From positions 114,088,301-114,152,300 of the forward strand of contig CM061135.1 of assembly GCA_030789695.1 (NCBI GenBank): a DNA stretch of 64,000 bases, written 5' to 3'. The position numbers and the translations under genes were made by a program. Of the stretch, positions 31,267-48,699 are shown piece after piece. The stretch's first letter is position 1. Each line of letters opens with the position of its first letter. The stretch is from Scilla litardierei. Taxonomy: Eukaryota; Streptophyta; Magnoliopsida; Asparagales; Asparagaceae. The notes below the pieces were generated by a model, which saw nothing but the letters and a program-made list of their open reading frames with translations, was not told the origin of the DNA and ran no database searches.

Positions 31267-34061
31267 TGTAACGACCCGCTTTCAGGGGCCCGTTACTTAT
31301 TTGATATTTGCGCAGGTCCTGCAGGTTACCAGTGAGTTCAAAATAGCCACGATGCTGAGATGTACAAAAATACTCAAATAGTGTCCAATTATTACAATCC
31401 GTACTGTACAAGATGTCCCAACAATATACATGAAAGAATAAAGTACACAACACTGAAAATAGCTCTGGAAGCTGCAGTTGAACTTTGGCGCTATTAGCTC
31501 AGGAGCATCTATCTTCATCTGTACGTCGTCTGCGGTGCCACGGAGATGGAACCGTAGGTAAGTCACAACAATTCTAAATATAGAAAAGAAGCAGTGCACA
31601 AGTATGACAAAAGTAACTAAGTACAAATAAACTGGAGTGAAAAGTAAAGTAATGAGCAACAACTGTACACGGCTGAGTAGTAAAAGTAAACAGTGCTAAA
31701 AGGAGAGAACAACTGTACTGTGGTAGTGTAAGTGTAAAGGAGGCTAGGCAAGTGAAACATACTACTGCTGTAGCTAAAAGTACGACAGGTAAAGAACTGG
31801 TGACTGTACAAGTGTAGCAGGTGAAGTGCATGAAATACGTAAAGTAAAGGTGACTGTGATGCGTAAAGTAAAGGTGATTGTGATGCGTAAAGTAAAGGTG
31901 ACTGTGATGCGTAAAGTAAAGGTGACTGTGATGCGTAAAGTAAAAGTGACTGTGCAAAGTAACTACACTACGTGACTCAAGTCGAAGAGTACAATATGTG
32001 ACCATCAAGTCCATCTCTTGCCTGGGCGCGACCCAGACGAATGCCGAAACACAGGCAGCGGGACATGTATTTTGCCGAAACACAGGCAGCGGGACGGTAT
32101 GCCGAAACACAGGCAGCAGGACGGGAAGATTGAACTCCAGTCACTCCCATACTCTCTCAAACTGTGAGTTACCCCAAAAACCACAGTGATGTGTCAAGTG
32201 TTTTATGTTCATGTTTATACGGGATGTTCCACAAGATGTTTCATGAGATGTTCCACAAGATGTTCAATAACATGTTTCTCAAGATGTTCCATACGGTGTA
32301 TCACATGTTAGTCAACCCAAGTCCACCGGTTGACTTTCTCATTGAAAACCAGAGGGTGGTAACTCATTCCAAAGCTGACTGTGCCAAAGCGAACTGAGGA
32401 TAAAGACAAGTCCAACAACAGTAATACCGATTCCATGCTTCGAGCATGTAGAACTATTGTTTAGCACACAATTTACCCAAGTTGATGGTTGTGTTTAACA
32501 ACCACCAAAGTTGAAAGTTGGCAAAGTAATCTATAGTTGATTACTTTCCTATTAGATTAGGTTTCTAGTTCGGTTCAAGTCAAGTAGCCGTTCGGAGGCT
32601 ATAGTGGTGTCCTAAGTTCATACGGGTACACTTATCTAATTTTCTAACTTTAGAATTAATCGTGACTTACAGATTTTGAGATCGACGTAGTGAGTCGGAA
32701 TTTGATCTATGGCTTCTACGGACGTTGGTGCACAAGAACTTGTACCAGTAATCACAAGAATACCTGGTTAAAGAACGCGACATTTCTATTTTAATAATGT
32801 GGTCGTTTCGATTTTTAAACAGATTGAAACGTAGTTCAAAAAGCGTTCTAAATTTTTCTATAGCCTAGTTATAAGGAAAATAATTTTATCATAGGAGGAA
32901 ATATTTTTCTGAAGTTTATATAAATTTTTATAATTTTTAAGAGCTCAAAAATAATTTAAAAACTATTTTTCAATTTCTGACGTAATTATTCAAACATTTC
33001 TTCTGGGTGCAATCGGTATCGGAAAGTTGCAAATGAACTGTCAAAATGGCCGTCTCGGAGAGTACTTTAACATATATTTTTCTCACATATAATTGTACGT
33101 GAAAATAACAAGTTACGGATTTTTGAATGAAAATAACGTATTTAACTTTTAGGGTTAAAAATTAATTCTGGACAAACTAAGCGTCGGATTAAGACGAAAC
33201 TAGTGCCATTGGGTCCAGAATGTCTTTTATTTCGGATTTTCTAGAGCTAGTCTTGTAATTTTCTGAGGTATATATAATTAGTTATCAAATTTAGACTATA
33301 AAACCCATATTATAATTATATATATACACTCATAAATACGCTTATTCCTATACGTATTCAAATACGTATATATAAAAAAACGTATTATTATAAAAACCCA
33401 TACACGTCGTCTTCTCACCGTCGACGTTCGAGCGGGGGTCTTCGGTTCTCCGTCGGCGAGGCGGGCGCGGTGGCAGTCGGTGGCGGCGCGGGGAAGCGGC
33501 GAACGGCGGCGACGAGGCGACGTGACTGGCGGCGGAACGCGGTGACCATGGAGGAACCCCGGGAGGTGGCGTCTCAGAGCAGGGTAGATGGGATGGCGTA
33601 GTCGGGCGGAGCTGGGCTTCTCGAGTGAGCTCAGGCGGCGCTCGAAGCTTTGGAGTGTGTGGCGGATGCTGTGGCAGACGGTGACAGGGAGTTTCGGGGG
33701 TGCTGCCGAAGGCGAGGCGCTGGACGGTCGTCAGCGGGAGGCGGTGGCACGGCGGACCACGGCGGGAGGTGCTTGAGGGGTTGCTGGCGGGCTAGGAGGG
33801 CGGAGGAACACGGTGGATGCGTCGTCGAAGCTCAGAGAGGAGGAGACGATGGCGTGCGAGCGGCGGTGAGCTCTGTCGACGGCGAAGGGCTTGGAGGAGC
33901 TCCGGTGGGCTTCGTGGGTGACTGCCGGTGCTCGGGGAATGACAGCTGCGGCGGTGGGCTTCGGACGTCGACGTGCAGCGTGTGTGCTCCGGTGGATCTC
34001 CTTGACGGAGAAGGGGGAAGGCGGTGACGAGTACGGTGGGTCTCGGGGAGAGAGAGAACAC

Positions 34062-34121
<60 letters not shown>

Positions 34122-34928
34122 CCTGTGTGTGCATATGAAGTGAGGGGGAGAGAGGGTTAATTACGGGTTGTGAATTAGGGAAGGAGGTTAGGGGGTTTAT
34201 ATAGATTAATAAAGTATTAGTCTAATTAATATTTAGTCAATCTTATTTAATAGATTAGGTAGGGGATTGACTAAGTTTAGAAAATGTGATAGTGTGTGAA
34301 TCACATGGGTGCTTACGGGTAGGTTAGGTAGGGATTAAAGTTAATTAAAATAGTTAATAGGGTAATAAGTAATTAAGTAAAAAGGTTAAACGTAATTAGT
34401 AGATAAATACAAAATTACGATTTTTGCCCCTACTAGTAAACGTGTCTGAAAAATTACAAAAACATACCCACGGGATCGTATCGTCGCGAGGATGGCGAAT
34501 ACGAAGACCGTTTTGGGATTTGAACTACGGAAATACTAGTTTTTGGCCAAAACGTTTAGAAAGCGGGTTTGTGGGTTCTCTATTGATTTGACTTCAGAAA
34601 ATTACGAAATTAATGTGGGAAGCCCTAAATGATCATTGAATGTTACCGTAGAAGTTTGAAAACGTTTTGAAGACGTTTGTATAGAAAATAAATTCGTCGA
34701 ATCAAAACGGTAATTTTGGAAGATGAATTTTAACAGAAATGTTTTGGGCATTTGAGGAAATCTGAAATTGCTGAAATACTTTATAATAAGTCTAATGTTT
34801 CAAAATATTTTTATAAGAATTTTTGAAATCAGTTTAAAATTCCTGATCAACCATTGCAAAACACAATTAAAAACGAAATTACTTCAAATATTTAGCTTAA
34901 ATGTTTTGGAAAAATTCAGGTCGTTACA
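31267..34928 (-). repeat. Family C LTR, left copy
   Basis: 3662 bp, TGTAACGACCTGAA (minus) to GGGTCGTTACA. It contains 24-bp minisatellite units around 31836-31955 (five copies), a CCGAAACACAGGCAGC repeat (32041-32121), a GATGTTCC-type repeat (about 32222-32300), a GA microsatellite (34064-34119) and a minus-strand TATA box TATATAAA at 34196-34203. GC-rich small frames at 33588-34134 overlap on both strands and look non-coding. Confidence 0.9.
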
Positions 34929-37076
34929 TTCTACCCTCCTTAAAATAATTCCGTCCTCGGAATTTCTCAAAACTTTATAAATAAAATAATTGTTGTTATT
35001 AAGAAGCTCAAACAAATAAATGATAAAATGGAAAACTAGTCGAATGATTACAATTTAGAAAATAAGTTGTTAATAGCATGAAATATAATGTGATATAATG
35101 GCATTAAGAAAACAAGAGATATTTCTAATAAGTATTAACATCATCATAGTTTCCGTAACTATTCCTGAGACCAGTATCCTCATAATAATTACTCTGACTT
35201 CTCAAGTAGCCCAAAATTAACATAAGATAATAACATCACATGAAAATGAGGGCTATTATGATGACAACATCTGGTTGAACTTGGAACCTGAGGTGATAAG
35301 CCAGAAGCAAGCACACCAAAGAGAAGGACAGAACGTCTATAAATGATGATTACATGGTCTCAATCATGTAAATCATCGCCATAGCATACATAAATGTAAG
35401 GGATAAACCTAGTGCATCCTTACGGTTACAACTTAACCAGCCGAACACAAAGGACTTTATCTGCCACGCTACCAGATTGCAAGTCAGTATCCAGATCAAC
35501 ACTAACAGGCAAATATAAGGCCAACTCTCGCGGGTCAAGATCATTGCTACCACTTTTTCCAGCAATCTCCATAACATCCAACAAGAAGTCAACATCCTAG
35601 CCGTCTCCCAAATCCTAGCACAGGACCGACATCCAACTTCAACACCTAAGGCCAGAAGCAAGCCAATACTCATTCCCAATGATACTGCTTGCCAATACCA
35701 TTGGTCGACATCTATGGTTATCACCATAAGTCCTAAGCAATTCAACGACCAAAAACTCACAAACCAACCAACACGAAGGAGCGGCCCTAAGATGGAATCG
35801 AAGTGGGGTAGCTCGAGGGGGAAGAACCAGAAAAAGGAGCTCGAAATAATGCCAAGAGCGGCGGGTTCCCAATATCCCGACCACACGGCAACAGCGAGGG
35901 CGATGGCGAGGACTGTCGCTAAGGCCAAGAATCCCAAAACAGAATGTCAAGGGGCCATCAGCGGCTGCGGGTCCACGACGGCGAGGGCTGCGGCTGGTTG
36001 GCGATCCATGGCAGGGGCTTTCGATGTGGGGTGGAGCGGAAGCTGGCGGAGCTTCGGGTGAGGTGGGTCGAGTTCGCTTGGGGAAGAGGCCGGGAGGAGG
36101 AGTGGGTGAGGTCGGAGCGAAAAGGGAACCACGGGGTGGCTCGGGGAGGAAAGAGATGGGTTAAAAGGAAACGGGGGGCACCGAAAGTCGTCGGTGTTTA
36201 GGCGGAAACGGGGCTCGAGGAGGGGAAGCGGACAAAGGAAATAAAGAGGGGGAGGTGGTTGGTGGGAAAGGAATCGGGTACAAGATGAAAGTACGGGTTA
36301 GAATAGAAATAGATCTCAAGGAGACGTAACAGCTTATACTTGCAGTCGGGTTTCGCTCGTTTCAAAATCTCTAGCACCATCCTCCAATACTTCTGAGCGT
36401 CATTCGATCTGCTTCAGTTGAGGAATCCGAACATCTGATGATCGAAAATTCGAACGCTACCCTCCTTAAAATAAACATGGCTAGAGTTCAAGCGTACTAA
36501 AACTAGAAGGATTCTTGGAAGGTCATCGAAAGTCATCAAGTTGAAGGAGGGTTGATAGTGAAGAAGATCGATGGTGTTACATAATCACAATTCACGTCCT
36601 TGCGGTCCAGCGGAACACGGCCAGGGAAGTGACTAAGCCAGGATCACTTATGCACAGTCTAGCTAGGTCGATCCAACAGACTTTAGCCAAGCACATTGAC
36701 CGGATCATGGTCCATTGAAGGAAGCTTATCATTTATATGCGTGCCATCATCAACTGAAGGAAAAGTGATGAAGTGGTAGATGGTTCAACCTATGAAAAGT
36801 CACTATAACTGTTAGCAAAAGAGGTTACTAGGGAGGGTATAACCAAGAATGGAACACGAGTCCCTAAGCAAGGGTTAAGAGTCCAAAGGAAGTGATGAGG
36901 ATCAAGGAAGATCAAGGAAGCTGTGTAATAAGAACACTTTACCCGTATATCCAATACAGGTGAACACTCGAGACATCCCGTACTCGAGGTTAATTTGAGT
37001 ATTTTATATTGTACATCCTGATCTTGCTATATTGTTCACGAGGTGGTTAGCGCGGACCTGCGTGGGCCACCAAACT
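34929..37076 (-). other. Family C internal region
   Basis: 2148 bp. The minus strand starts after the LTR with AGTTTGGTGGCCCACGCAGG and ends with ATTCCGAGGACGGAAT..AAGGAGGGTAGAA. It carries no retrotransposon protein. Its middle holds a GC-rich leader-like stretch and a membrane-protein frame (next entry). Confidence 0.82.
35350..36009 (-). pseudogene. Multi-membrane-span protein frame, possible captured host gene
   Basis: From ATG 36009 (MDRQPAAALAV...) the frame runs 20 codons to a TGA at 35947-35949, then stays open in frame to 35350; the downstream part alone is 195 codons from 35937. The product is very hydrophobic, with about six likely membrane spans (roughly residues 1-23, 27-47, 50-75, 82-102, 138-160 and 174-195 of the 195-residue part). 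A CT- and C-rich leader precedes the ATG, as in plant mRNAs. I do not recognise the family and it has no retrotransposon motif. CGA to TGA would explain the stop. Capture from a host gene is inference; chance hydrophobic coding is the alternative. Confidence 0.45.
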
Positions 37077-40759
<3,683 letters not shown>

Positions 40760-42327
40760 TCGACCATCGGACAATATTTCTATGCATATAGGGTAGTGGT
40801 CGATCTAGGCTGATTAAACATCAAATCGTGACTCTGACAATTAGGGTAGTCCCGACAACCTAGAAATGAACCTAAATAGGATTTACTGAAAACACGACCT
40901 GACATCGTCGCCGTGACACTATTTCAGACGGACTACCGCGGACGCGACGACTGGACGAGACGCCCCAGACAGACGACACACTCGCCATCCCAGGCAAGTG
41001 TATCCACTTGCACTTTTGGCCGTGCTTAGGCCTTAGTTGGTTAGAACTGATAACTGTGAACAAATAGAACCGGAAGTGAAATGATAGCGTCTGGGACGAC
41101 CCCTGACGGCTCAGACTTGACGACGAAGTCTGAGACTGACAACAACAACCTTCGACACCGTAGGAGTATCTTGTGTGTGCGTGCGTGTGGACACCCTAGA
41201 ATAACATCTCACGTACACTGGTCGTGTCATGTCACTGTTACACAAAAAGCCTTCGGGCGTTTCAGGTGCTCTCCTTGCGGGAGTGATCTTCGTGATACAA
41301 AAAGCCTTCGGGCGTTTCAGATGCTTCCTGAGCGGAAGTGATCTCCGTGATACAAAAAGCCTTCGGGCGTTTCAGGTGCTCTCCTTGCGGGAGTGATCTC
41401 CGTGATACAAAAAGCCTTCGGGCGTTTCAGATGCTTCCCGAGCGGAAGTGATCTCCGTGATACAAAAAGCCTGCGAGCATTTCAGGTGCTTCCCTAGCGG
41501 AAGTGATCTCTGTACTTCTTGTCCTGAGTTCTGGGGTTTGGGGTAGGGTTGAGCGTGCACACGGGGAGAGGGTCTGATCCCCCTCAACCCGTAAGGCATG
41601 AACCCTTCGTGTCTCACGTGTCGTGTCCTGTCCGTCTTATCTTGTTTAGTTCCGTCTTGTCCTGTCACCTTTAGGATAGTCCCGTAGTCGGTAGCACACG
41701 CTACGACTACTGCTTGGCACGTTTTACTTTCCTGCTACGTTACTTCTTTTGTTACTTTGTTGTAACCCCAGCATGCTAACCAACCAGTAAACTGTTGTGT
41801 AATAGAACCTCATCATGCTAATCAACCAGTAAACCGTTGTTTAAAGTTTGGTGCACTTGCGGTAAAGTCTAACCCTTCTTGTAGACTTTACCTGACGTAC
41901 AGTTTCCTTCTTTGTTGCTGTACGTCAGGTGTTCAGCCAGAGCTCGTGGACGAGGTGGACTTACTGGAGTACGTGGAGCCCAAGGACACCGACCCAGAGT
42001 ACGTGCCTGACGAGGACCAGACTCGAGGACTTTTCAGTCGTTACTCTTCTGAGGTTACTACTTTAGTTTGCTCATTCGGTAGTTGTTGCCATGCTTAGGC
42101 TCCTTTTTAGATTTTGTACTCGCTGGATATTATACCTCTTATTGTTAATGAATGCAACTTTCTTTCTGTACTTCCTATTGTTTCGAACCTTATTAAATGC
42201 AAGAACCTGAAGTTTTTAAAAATAAGGTACCCCTACAGACGCTTATTGGGTCGGAGCTTCACAGCTCCGGCCCAAGCGGGCCTTAGTCACGCTTCGCCTC
42301 CGTCGTTTTGGGAAGCGGGGCGTGACA
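40760..42327 (+). repeat. B LTR3, right part
   Basis: Starts in mid-LTR at TCGACCATCGG (homologous to about 30702) and ends GGGGCGTGACA. Some 490 bp overlap in content with the left part. Shared variants (e.g. AAACATCAAATC, GACAATTAG, GAAAACACGAC) tie it to LTR4, not to LTR3-left. Confidence 0.85.
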
Positions 42328-44050
42328 GGTTTTAGTGGTGGCCCATGCAGGTCTTGCAAAAGTTTGGAACAATAAGAGTATCGCATTCATTTAATATCCA
42401 TGTACAAGTCTAAATTAGGTTTTCCCAGTCTTAGATTGTAGGAAGACTTAGATAGACGTACCGGTTTGATAGTCTGACGCCTTGCTTAAGATTTAGTCAT
42501 CTGCGTCCTAAAATACCTTAGTAGCCACCACTTGACTCTGACCGTGTTAGATTTCTAGAGCCCTTCTTTTAGTCGTTCGCTCGGGTCCGTCGACTTCGGG
42601 CCCGGCAGAACTAACCTTGATTCTCTTAGGAACCTTCCCATTAGATCCTGGTTACAGTCTAGCTCATTAGAAAATCTTAGCGCTGAGCTCTCCTGATCTT
42701 TAGATGACCTGATAATTAGAACCCCTGACTTCTAGCGTCTCCCTGATTGTTACACTTTTGTGTTATCGGTCGTAGAGTCCCATCGTAGCTCTTCGTGATT
42801 CGTACCTTACGCGTAATCTTCATGCAATCATTTTTCCTGTCTCCCGATTTACGTGATCATTTCCTGACGATTATCGTCGATCCTTCGAATCCCTTCCTTG
42901 GCCAATTCTGCCTCCTATAAAAGTAATTTCGAAATTTCTTATTAAGTTTTTCGCTCAGCCTAATTTCTTAAAAAACCCCTATATTATATTTTAAAATTTC
43001 TTGTTTATCGCTTGAGTTAAAATTCTTTATTTGACTTTGAAAACCTTCTTGGTCGTAAATTGTTAAGTCAATATCTCGTACTTGTTTTCGAATCATTATT
43101 TTTCGTATTTCAGATTTAAAACTTGTTACTGTTTAAAAAAAAATTCAATATTATTCTTTTCCTGAAGACTACCAAAATTTCTAACCACTTACCGTATGTA
43201 CTTTTAAGAATACTTTCTAAACCAAAGGGAACTTTAAATGTCTTCTTGTATATGTATAAGCATCTCTATGATACATCGTGCTCATACTTCAAGAATCTTT
43301 GTTTAAAACTTACTTCCATTTTCAATGCAACCGCTACCTCACCCTACCTTATCTCCTTCATCCAACTCCTTCTCCACATTGTAATAATTTTACATCTGCT
43401 CATTTTTCCCTACATATTTTTTTATTAGTATAAAGTATACGATATCATATTTTACACGTAAATCTCCTTCATCTATCTAGTTATTCTGAAAAATATTTTG
43501 TCTCATCCAACCAACCATCTTTCTTACCCCGCCTTATTTGAACTCATTCTTTCCGATTTATTTCGTTACACTTTTGGTTTCCGTTTCCTTTATTTGGTGT
43601 AGACATTAGTCCTTGTAGTTGTTTATAGGAGTAGGCCCTTGGTAGGTGATGTTGTTGTGATGCATGAGTATAGGTAGAGTGTGTAGACCTGTATGAGTGT
43701 GTCATCTTTAGGATCCTGATAATTGCCTTTCGTGTCTTGAATGTGTACTCAGTGTTAACCATGATATGATTGAAGTTGTCTGAATGACGGTATTCATACA
43801 TATATGAATAGGGTCATAGCAGGCAAATTTCCTTAGACGTAGTTTTTCTCGATTATAATTCTAGCTTATCTTTGACTGCGTGTGATTGTATTAAAACTTT
43901 GGTTTTCTTTTAAACTAAACCTTTAAAGTTTTTTTGAAATTAGCTCACAAGATCACAAATCAATTTTCCTTCCTCATCCATTACCACGACTCCACACGTT
44001 TTTCCAAATGTTTTAAAAACGTGTCACTGGTTTTAAGTTTCCCTTTCTCT

Positions 44051-44082
<32 letters not shown>

Positions 44083-45071
44083 GAAATGTTATGTTATGGT
44101 TGTTATAGTTTTGGGACTAGCTATTATTGTGGTAGGATTTTGTTTGCGGGTAGTCTCAGGGAGAGATGAGAATTGTTATAGCAATGATTAACCGATTATG
44201 GAACAATAAGGATATTGGAATAGATTTCTTTCGGATGAAAAGAATGGGCTGTCCAAGACTTATTTATGAAACTGAAGTGTGGCGGACTGAATGGAGAATT
44301 CTGGTTGAATGAGATTATATGCGTGAAGATAAGAACTGTCAGATTTGAGGCTTAGTCGAATGGTAGATAGGGATGGCTACAGAGTATGGTATGAGTTAGG
44401 ATGATCATGAGAATGAGTAGAACATTGTAAGCGTCAAGACTTGGTTATCGAGTTGACGTGAGAAGGCTTTGAGAATGATACGACGCGTTGAGATAAATGG
44501 ATAGTTAGGTAGTCGGGCTTAATATTGCTTGGGATTAGTTATAGTAGGTAGGTTGAGATGTGATCTTGATAGTCCAAATTATTTGGTAGATAAAATTATG
44601 GGAAGATATGACAAGAATGTATTGACGACACGGCGATTGTTGATTTGTGAAGGTAGCATAGGATAGACCAAGTTTTTGTCTTGGATTGGTGGTTGACTAG
44701 AATCTCATTTTTGGAGATTTATTAATATTGGGAAAAGATTGAGAAATTTAAAAGATGTTATTGAGCGATGATGTTTAGCGGAGTGGTATGGTATGAGAAG
44801 ATGATTATTATTCTTTTGTGAGGACTTGGAGTTGGAAATTTGAACAGTAAGTGATGGGCCTATAGCTAAGTATTAGGAGATGAGTTTAGTTGTGGCATTA
44901 TCCAGTGAAAAGAAGGATTATGATGGATTATTTGAGAAACGATGTTAAAAGTATAGGACTAGAGACCATTGTGTGGAGGATGTGAGTTATAGGCTTAGGT
45001 ATTTATAGATTTTATAATTAGTCTTAGTATGAGTGATTCCGAGGACGGAATCATTTCTAAGGTGGGTAGAA
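42328..45071 (+). other. B internal region 3, non-coding
   Basis: 2744 bp, collinear with unit 1 and lacking the 0.8-kb duplication. Same start and end blocks. TC microsatellite at about 44050-44078. No gene seen. Confidence 0.82.
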
Positions 45072-48000
45072 TGTAACGGTCACTTTCCAACCGAACGTTT
45101 CTAGCGCGTATCCTTGGTTGATTTGTGGGCGTGTTACTGTATTTGATTTTATTATTGCTTTCTGTAGCTCGAACACGTGTCCGAACCTCATTTTCACGAC
45201 CCTCTCAAAGGCGTGATTGCTTCGGCACCTTCTTTGTAATTTTTGGACTTCGGGAAGCCTAATTGCATTTTTCATATTAATTACTTAGGAAAAAAACATT
45301 CTTTTATTCATTTTCCTAAGTTGCTGTACGTTTCAAAGCTTCTTTTTTTTAATATTTTTTTAAGCATGATCTATCCTTTAATTATCCTAACCCAATACAA
45401 ATTAATTAATAAACAAAGTAACGCAGGCTAATGGTAAGTGGGGAAATCAAATCTTTTTGTTATCAAAACAAATATTTTATATTCTTTTCAAACCAAACTT
45501 AACTGTTCCCTCCCAAGTTCGGATACAACTTCCACGATCTCACGTAATCTCTCTCTTCCCAATTTCTCTTCACACGTGATGCCTCCCCTCTAAAAATATA
45601 TATAGCCTATCCTAGGGTTTCACGAGAGGAAGCACAGCCGCCTATTTTTTTACCCAGTCCGAAATTAAACTTCCGGCTCTCTCTCTCCCTCTTTCTTTCC
45701 CGGCAACCCAACGGAGACGACCCCCCTTCTCGCGCGACAACCCGGCCATCATGACCGCGCGTGCCTCCTCCTCAACCTCCTGTCCGAACTCTTCCCCCTT
45801 GCAGTCGAAGCTCTCAGCCGCCACCGGAAACAAGACCTCCTACCCTCCGAGTACTCACGCACGACCTTCGAGCGCCTTGGCCTTCACCCTCCACCCGGTC
45901 GACGTGCGAACAAGCACTGCAGAGCTGCACACCCGCCGTTCTCCCCTTGCTGCCGCCGACGCCGGCACCTCAGACGTCGTCGCTCCAACCTCCAGGCAAC
46001 GAACCCCCTTTACTAGCAGTGAGTTTCCTTTAATACGTGCACAGTACTTAGCTTTTATAAACTAGTTATACATTATTTTCACCATACAGTTATGTTGACA
46101 TAAACTTTCTTAAAGTTAGAGGCAGTGTTAATGATTCATGAAGTGGCATAAGTTGAGTCATTCAAAGGGCATGTACAATGTGTGGAGTTTATTTATAATT
46201 AACATATGGTCCTATTGTATTCTCCCATTACATATTGCCTAGACACAATTATTTGTATTATTGTTGGTGTGAAGACAATACTTTTGGGTTGTGCACAGAA
46301 AGCAAAAGTCATGTTTCTTTTCTTTTTGGATACTTCATTTGGGCCCTAAATAACTTGTAAGAAGTTATTCATCAAGTATTAATATGAAATTATTATATAT
46401 AACTTGTGAAATATATGTACGGGTATGTTACAGGTTGCTAGGAGTAGGTTTTTAATAATTATGTTACAGTATGCTACCTTATGATATTAGTTTATACATA
46501 TTATTAGTTAGGTGTTACGTTTTTTCATATTAGTTGATAGATACAATAGAATCTGATGTTATGTTAGCTTCTTTGGCTTGATATCAAACATACGATGTAT
46601 CAGATTAATCTCACACCTCGCTGCCACCTCCCGGATACCCAGTATCGCATCGATCAGACATTCTGGGTTCAAAGGCGACGCGTTTTGTTGTTGCTTTCAG
46701 ATCCGATGCCGAATCACGCGTGACCGTCAAAAGGTTAGTCCCCTCAACTCGTAGTGAAACCCACACTGTAGCAAACTGAACCTTAACTAAAACTGGACAA
46801 CTACAATTAAATTTACTTTTCCGCACCAGTAAAACGCTGCTCACTGTAAAAGTCGACCATCGGACAATTTTTCTGTGCATATAGGGTAGTGGTCGATCTA
46901 GGCTGATTAAACATCAAATCATGACTCTGACAATTAGGGTAGTCCCGACAACCTAGAAATGAACCTAAATAGGATTTACTGAAAACACGACTTGACATCG
47001 TCGCCGTGACACTATTTCAGACGGACTACCATGGACGCGACGACTGGACGAGACGCCCCGGACAGACGACACACTCGCCATCCCAGGTAAGTGTATCCAC
47101 TTGCACTTTTGGCCCTGCTTAGGCCTTAGTTGGTTAGAACTGATAACTGTGAACAAATAGAACCGGACGTGAAATGATAGCGTCTGGGACGACCCCTGAC
47201 GGCTCAGACTTGACGACGAAGTCTGAGCCTGACAACAACAACCTTCGACACCGTAGGAGTATCTTGTGTGTGCGTGCGTGTGTACACCCTAGAATAACAT
47301 CTCCCGTACACTGGTCGTGTCATTTCACTGTTACACAAAAAGCCTTCGGGCGTTTCAGGTGCTCTCCTTGCGGGAGTGATCTCCGTGATACAAAAAGCCT
47401 TCGGGCGTTTCAGATGCTTCCCGAGCGGAAGTGATCTCCGTGATACAAAAGCCTTCGGGCGTTTCAGGTGCTCTCCTTGCGGGAGTGATCTCCGTGATAC
47501 AAAAAGCCTTCGGGCGTTTCAGATGCTTCCCAAGCGGAAGTGATCTCCGTGATACAAAAAACCTGTGGGCGTTTCAGGTGCTTCCCTAGCGGAAGTGATC
47601 TCTGCACTTCTTGTCCTGAGTTCTGGGGTTTGGGGTAGGGTTGAGCGTGCGCACGGGGAGAGGGTCTGATCCCCCTCAACCCGTAAGGCATGAACCCTTC
47701 GTGTCTCACGTGTCGTGTCATGTCCGTCTTGTCTTCTCTAGTTCCGTCTTGTCCTGTCACCTTTAGGATAGTCCCGTAGTCGGTAGCACACGCTACGACT
47801 ACTGCCTGCCACGTTTTACTTTCCTGCTACGTTACTTATTTTGTTACTTTGTTGTAACCCCAGTATGCTAACCAACCAGTAAACTGTTGTGTAATTGAAC
47901 CTCAGCATGCTAATCAACCAGTAAACCATTGTTTAAAGTTCGGTGCACTTGCGGTAAAGTCTAACCCTTCATGTAGACTTTACCTGACGTACAGTTTCCT

Positions 48001-48419
48001 TCTTTGTTGCTGTACGTCAGGTGTTCAGCCAGAGCTCGTGGACGAGGCAGACTTACTGGAGTACGTGGAGCCCGAGGACGCCGACCCTGAGTACGTGCCT
48101 GACGAGGACCAGACTCGAGGACTTTTCAGTCGTCACCCTTCTGAGGTTACTACTTTAGTTTGCTCATTCGGTAGTTGTTGCCCTGCTTAGGCTCCTTTTT
48201 AGATTTTGTACTCGCTGGATATTATACCTCTTATTGTTAATGAATGCAACTTTCTTTCTGTACTTTCTATTGTTTCGAACCTTATTAAATGCAAGAACCT
48301 GAAGTTTTTAAAAATAAGATACCCCTACAGATGCTTATTGGGTCCGAGCTTCATAGCTCCGGCCCAAGCGGGCCTTAGTCACGCTTCGCCTCCGTCGTTT
48401 TGGGAAGCGAGGCGTGACA
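45072..48419 (+). repeat. B LTR4, complete
   Basis: 3348 bp, TGTAACGGTCAC to GAGGCGTGACA, with TATA box near 45592-45604 and 55-bp repeats at about 47338-47600. It is the right edge of the B array. Confidence 0.9.
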
Positions 48420-48699
48420 TAAAGCTCAAGTGTTTGGATACATGAGGTACTTGCACAGATAATATTTTGTTGGGAAAAGTATTGTCTAAATATGATTTAG
48501 AATGGACAAGGCATTGATGAAAGTCGGTTGAGAAAGAAAGGTTTACCTATGATAATAAAAGGCAAAAGTAGGAGGAACTGAAAATGTGACATATGATGTC
48601 ACGATTTCAGGATAACTGTTATACAAATTGAGAACACATTTTGGTGAATGTCGTCACTTTGCTTCTGAAGCAATGTTTCGGTGTGAATGTTTTGTATAA

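Noticed and set aside
31574..32110. 178-codon minus-strand frame with HSHLYFTH repeats (and its copy at 37462-37905)
   Set aside because: It is a by-product of the 24-bp minisatellite, whose length is a multiple of three. It lies in an LTR and differs between copies.
33588..34160. GC-rich frames on both strands in C LTRs (also 39313-39974)
   Set aside because: Overlapping frames run into the GA run as Arg-Glu or Leu-Ser repeats. No protein family; they fit an LTR leader.
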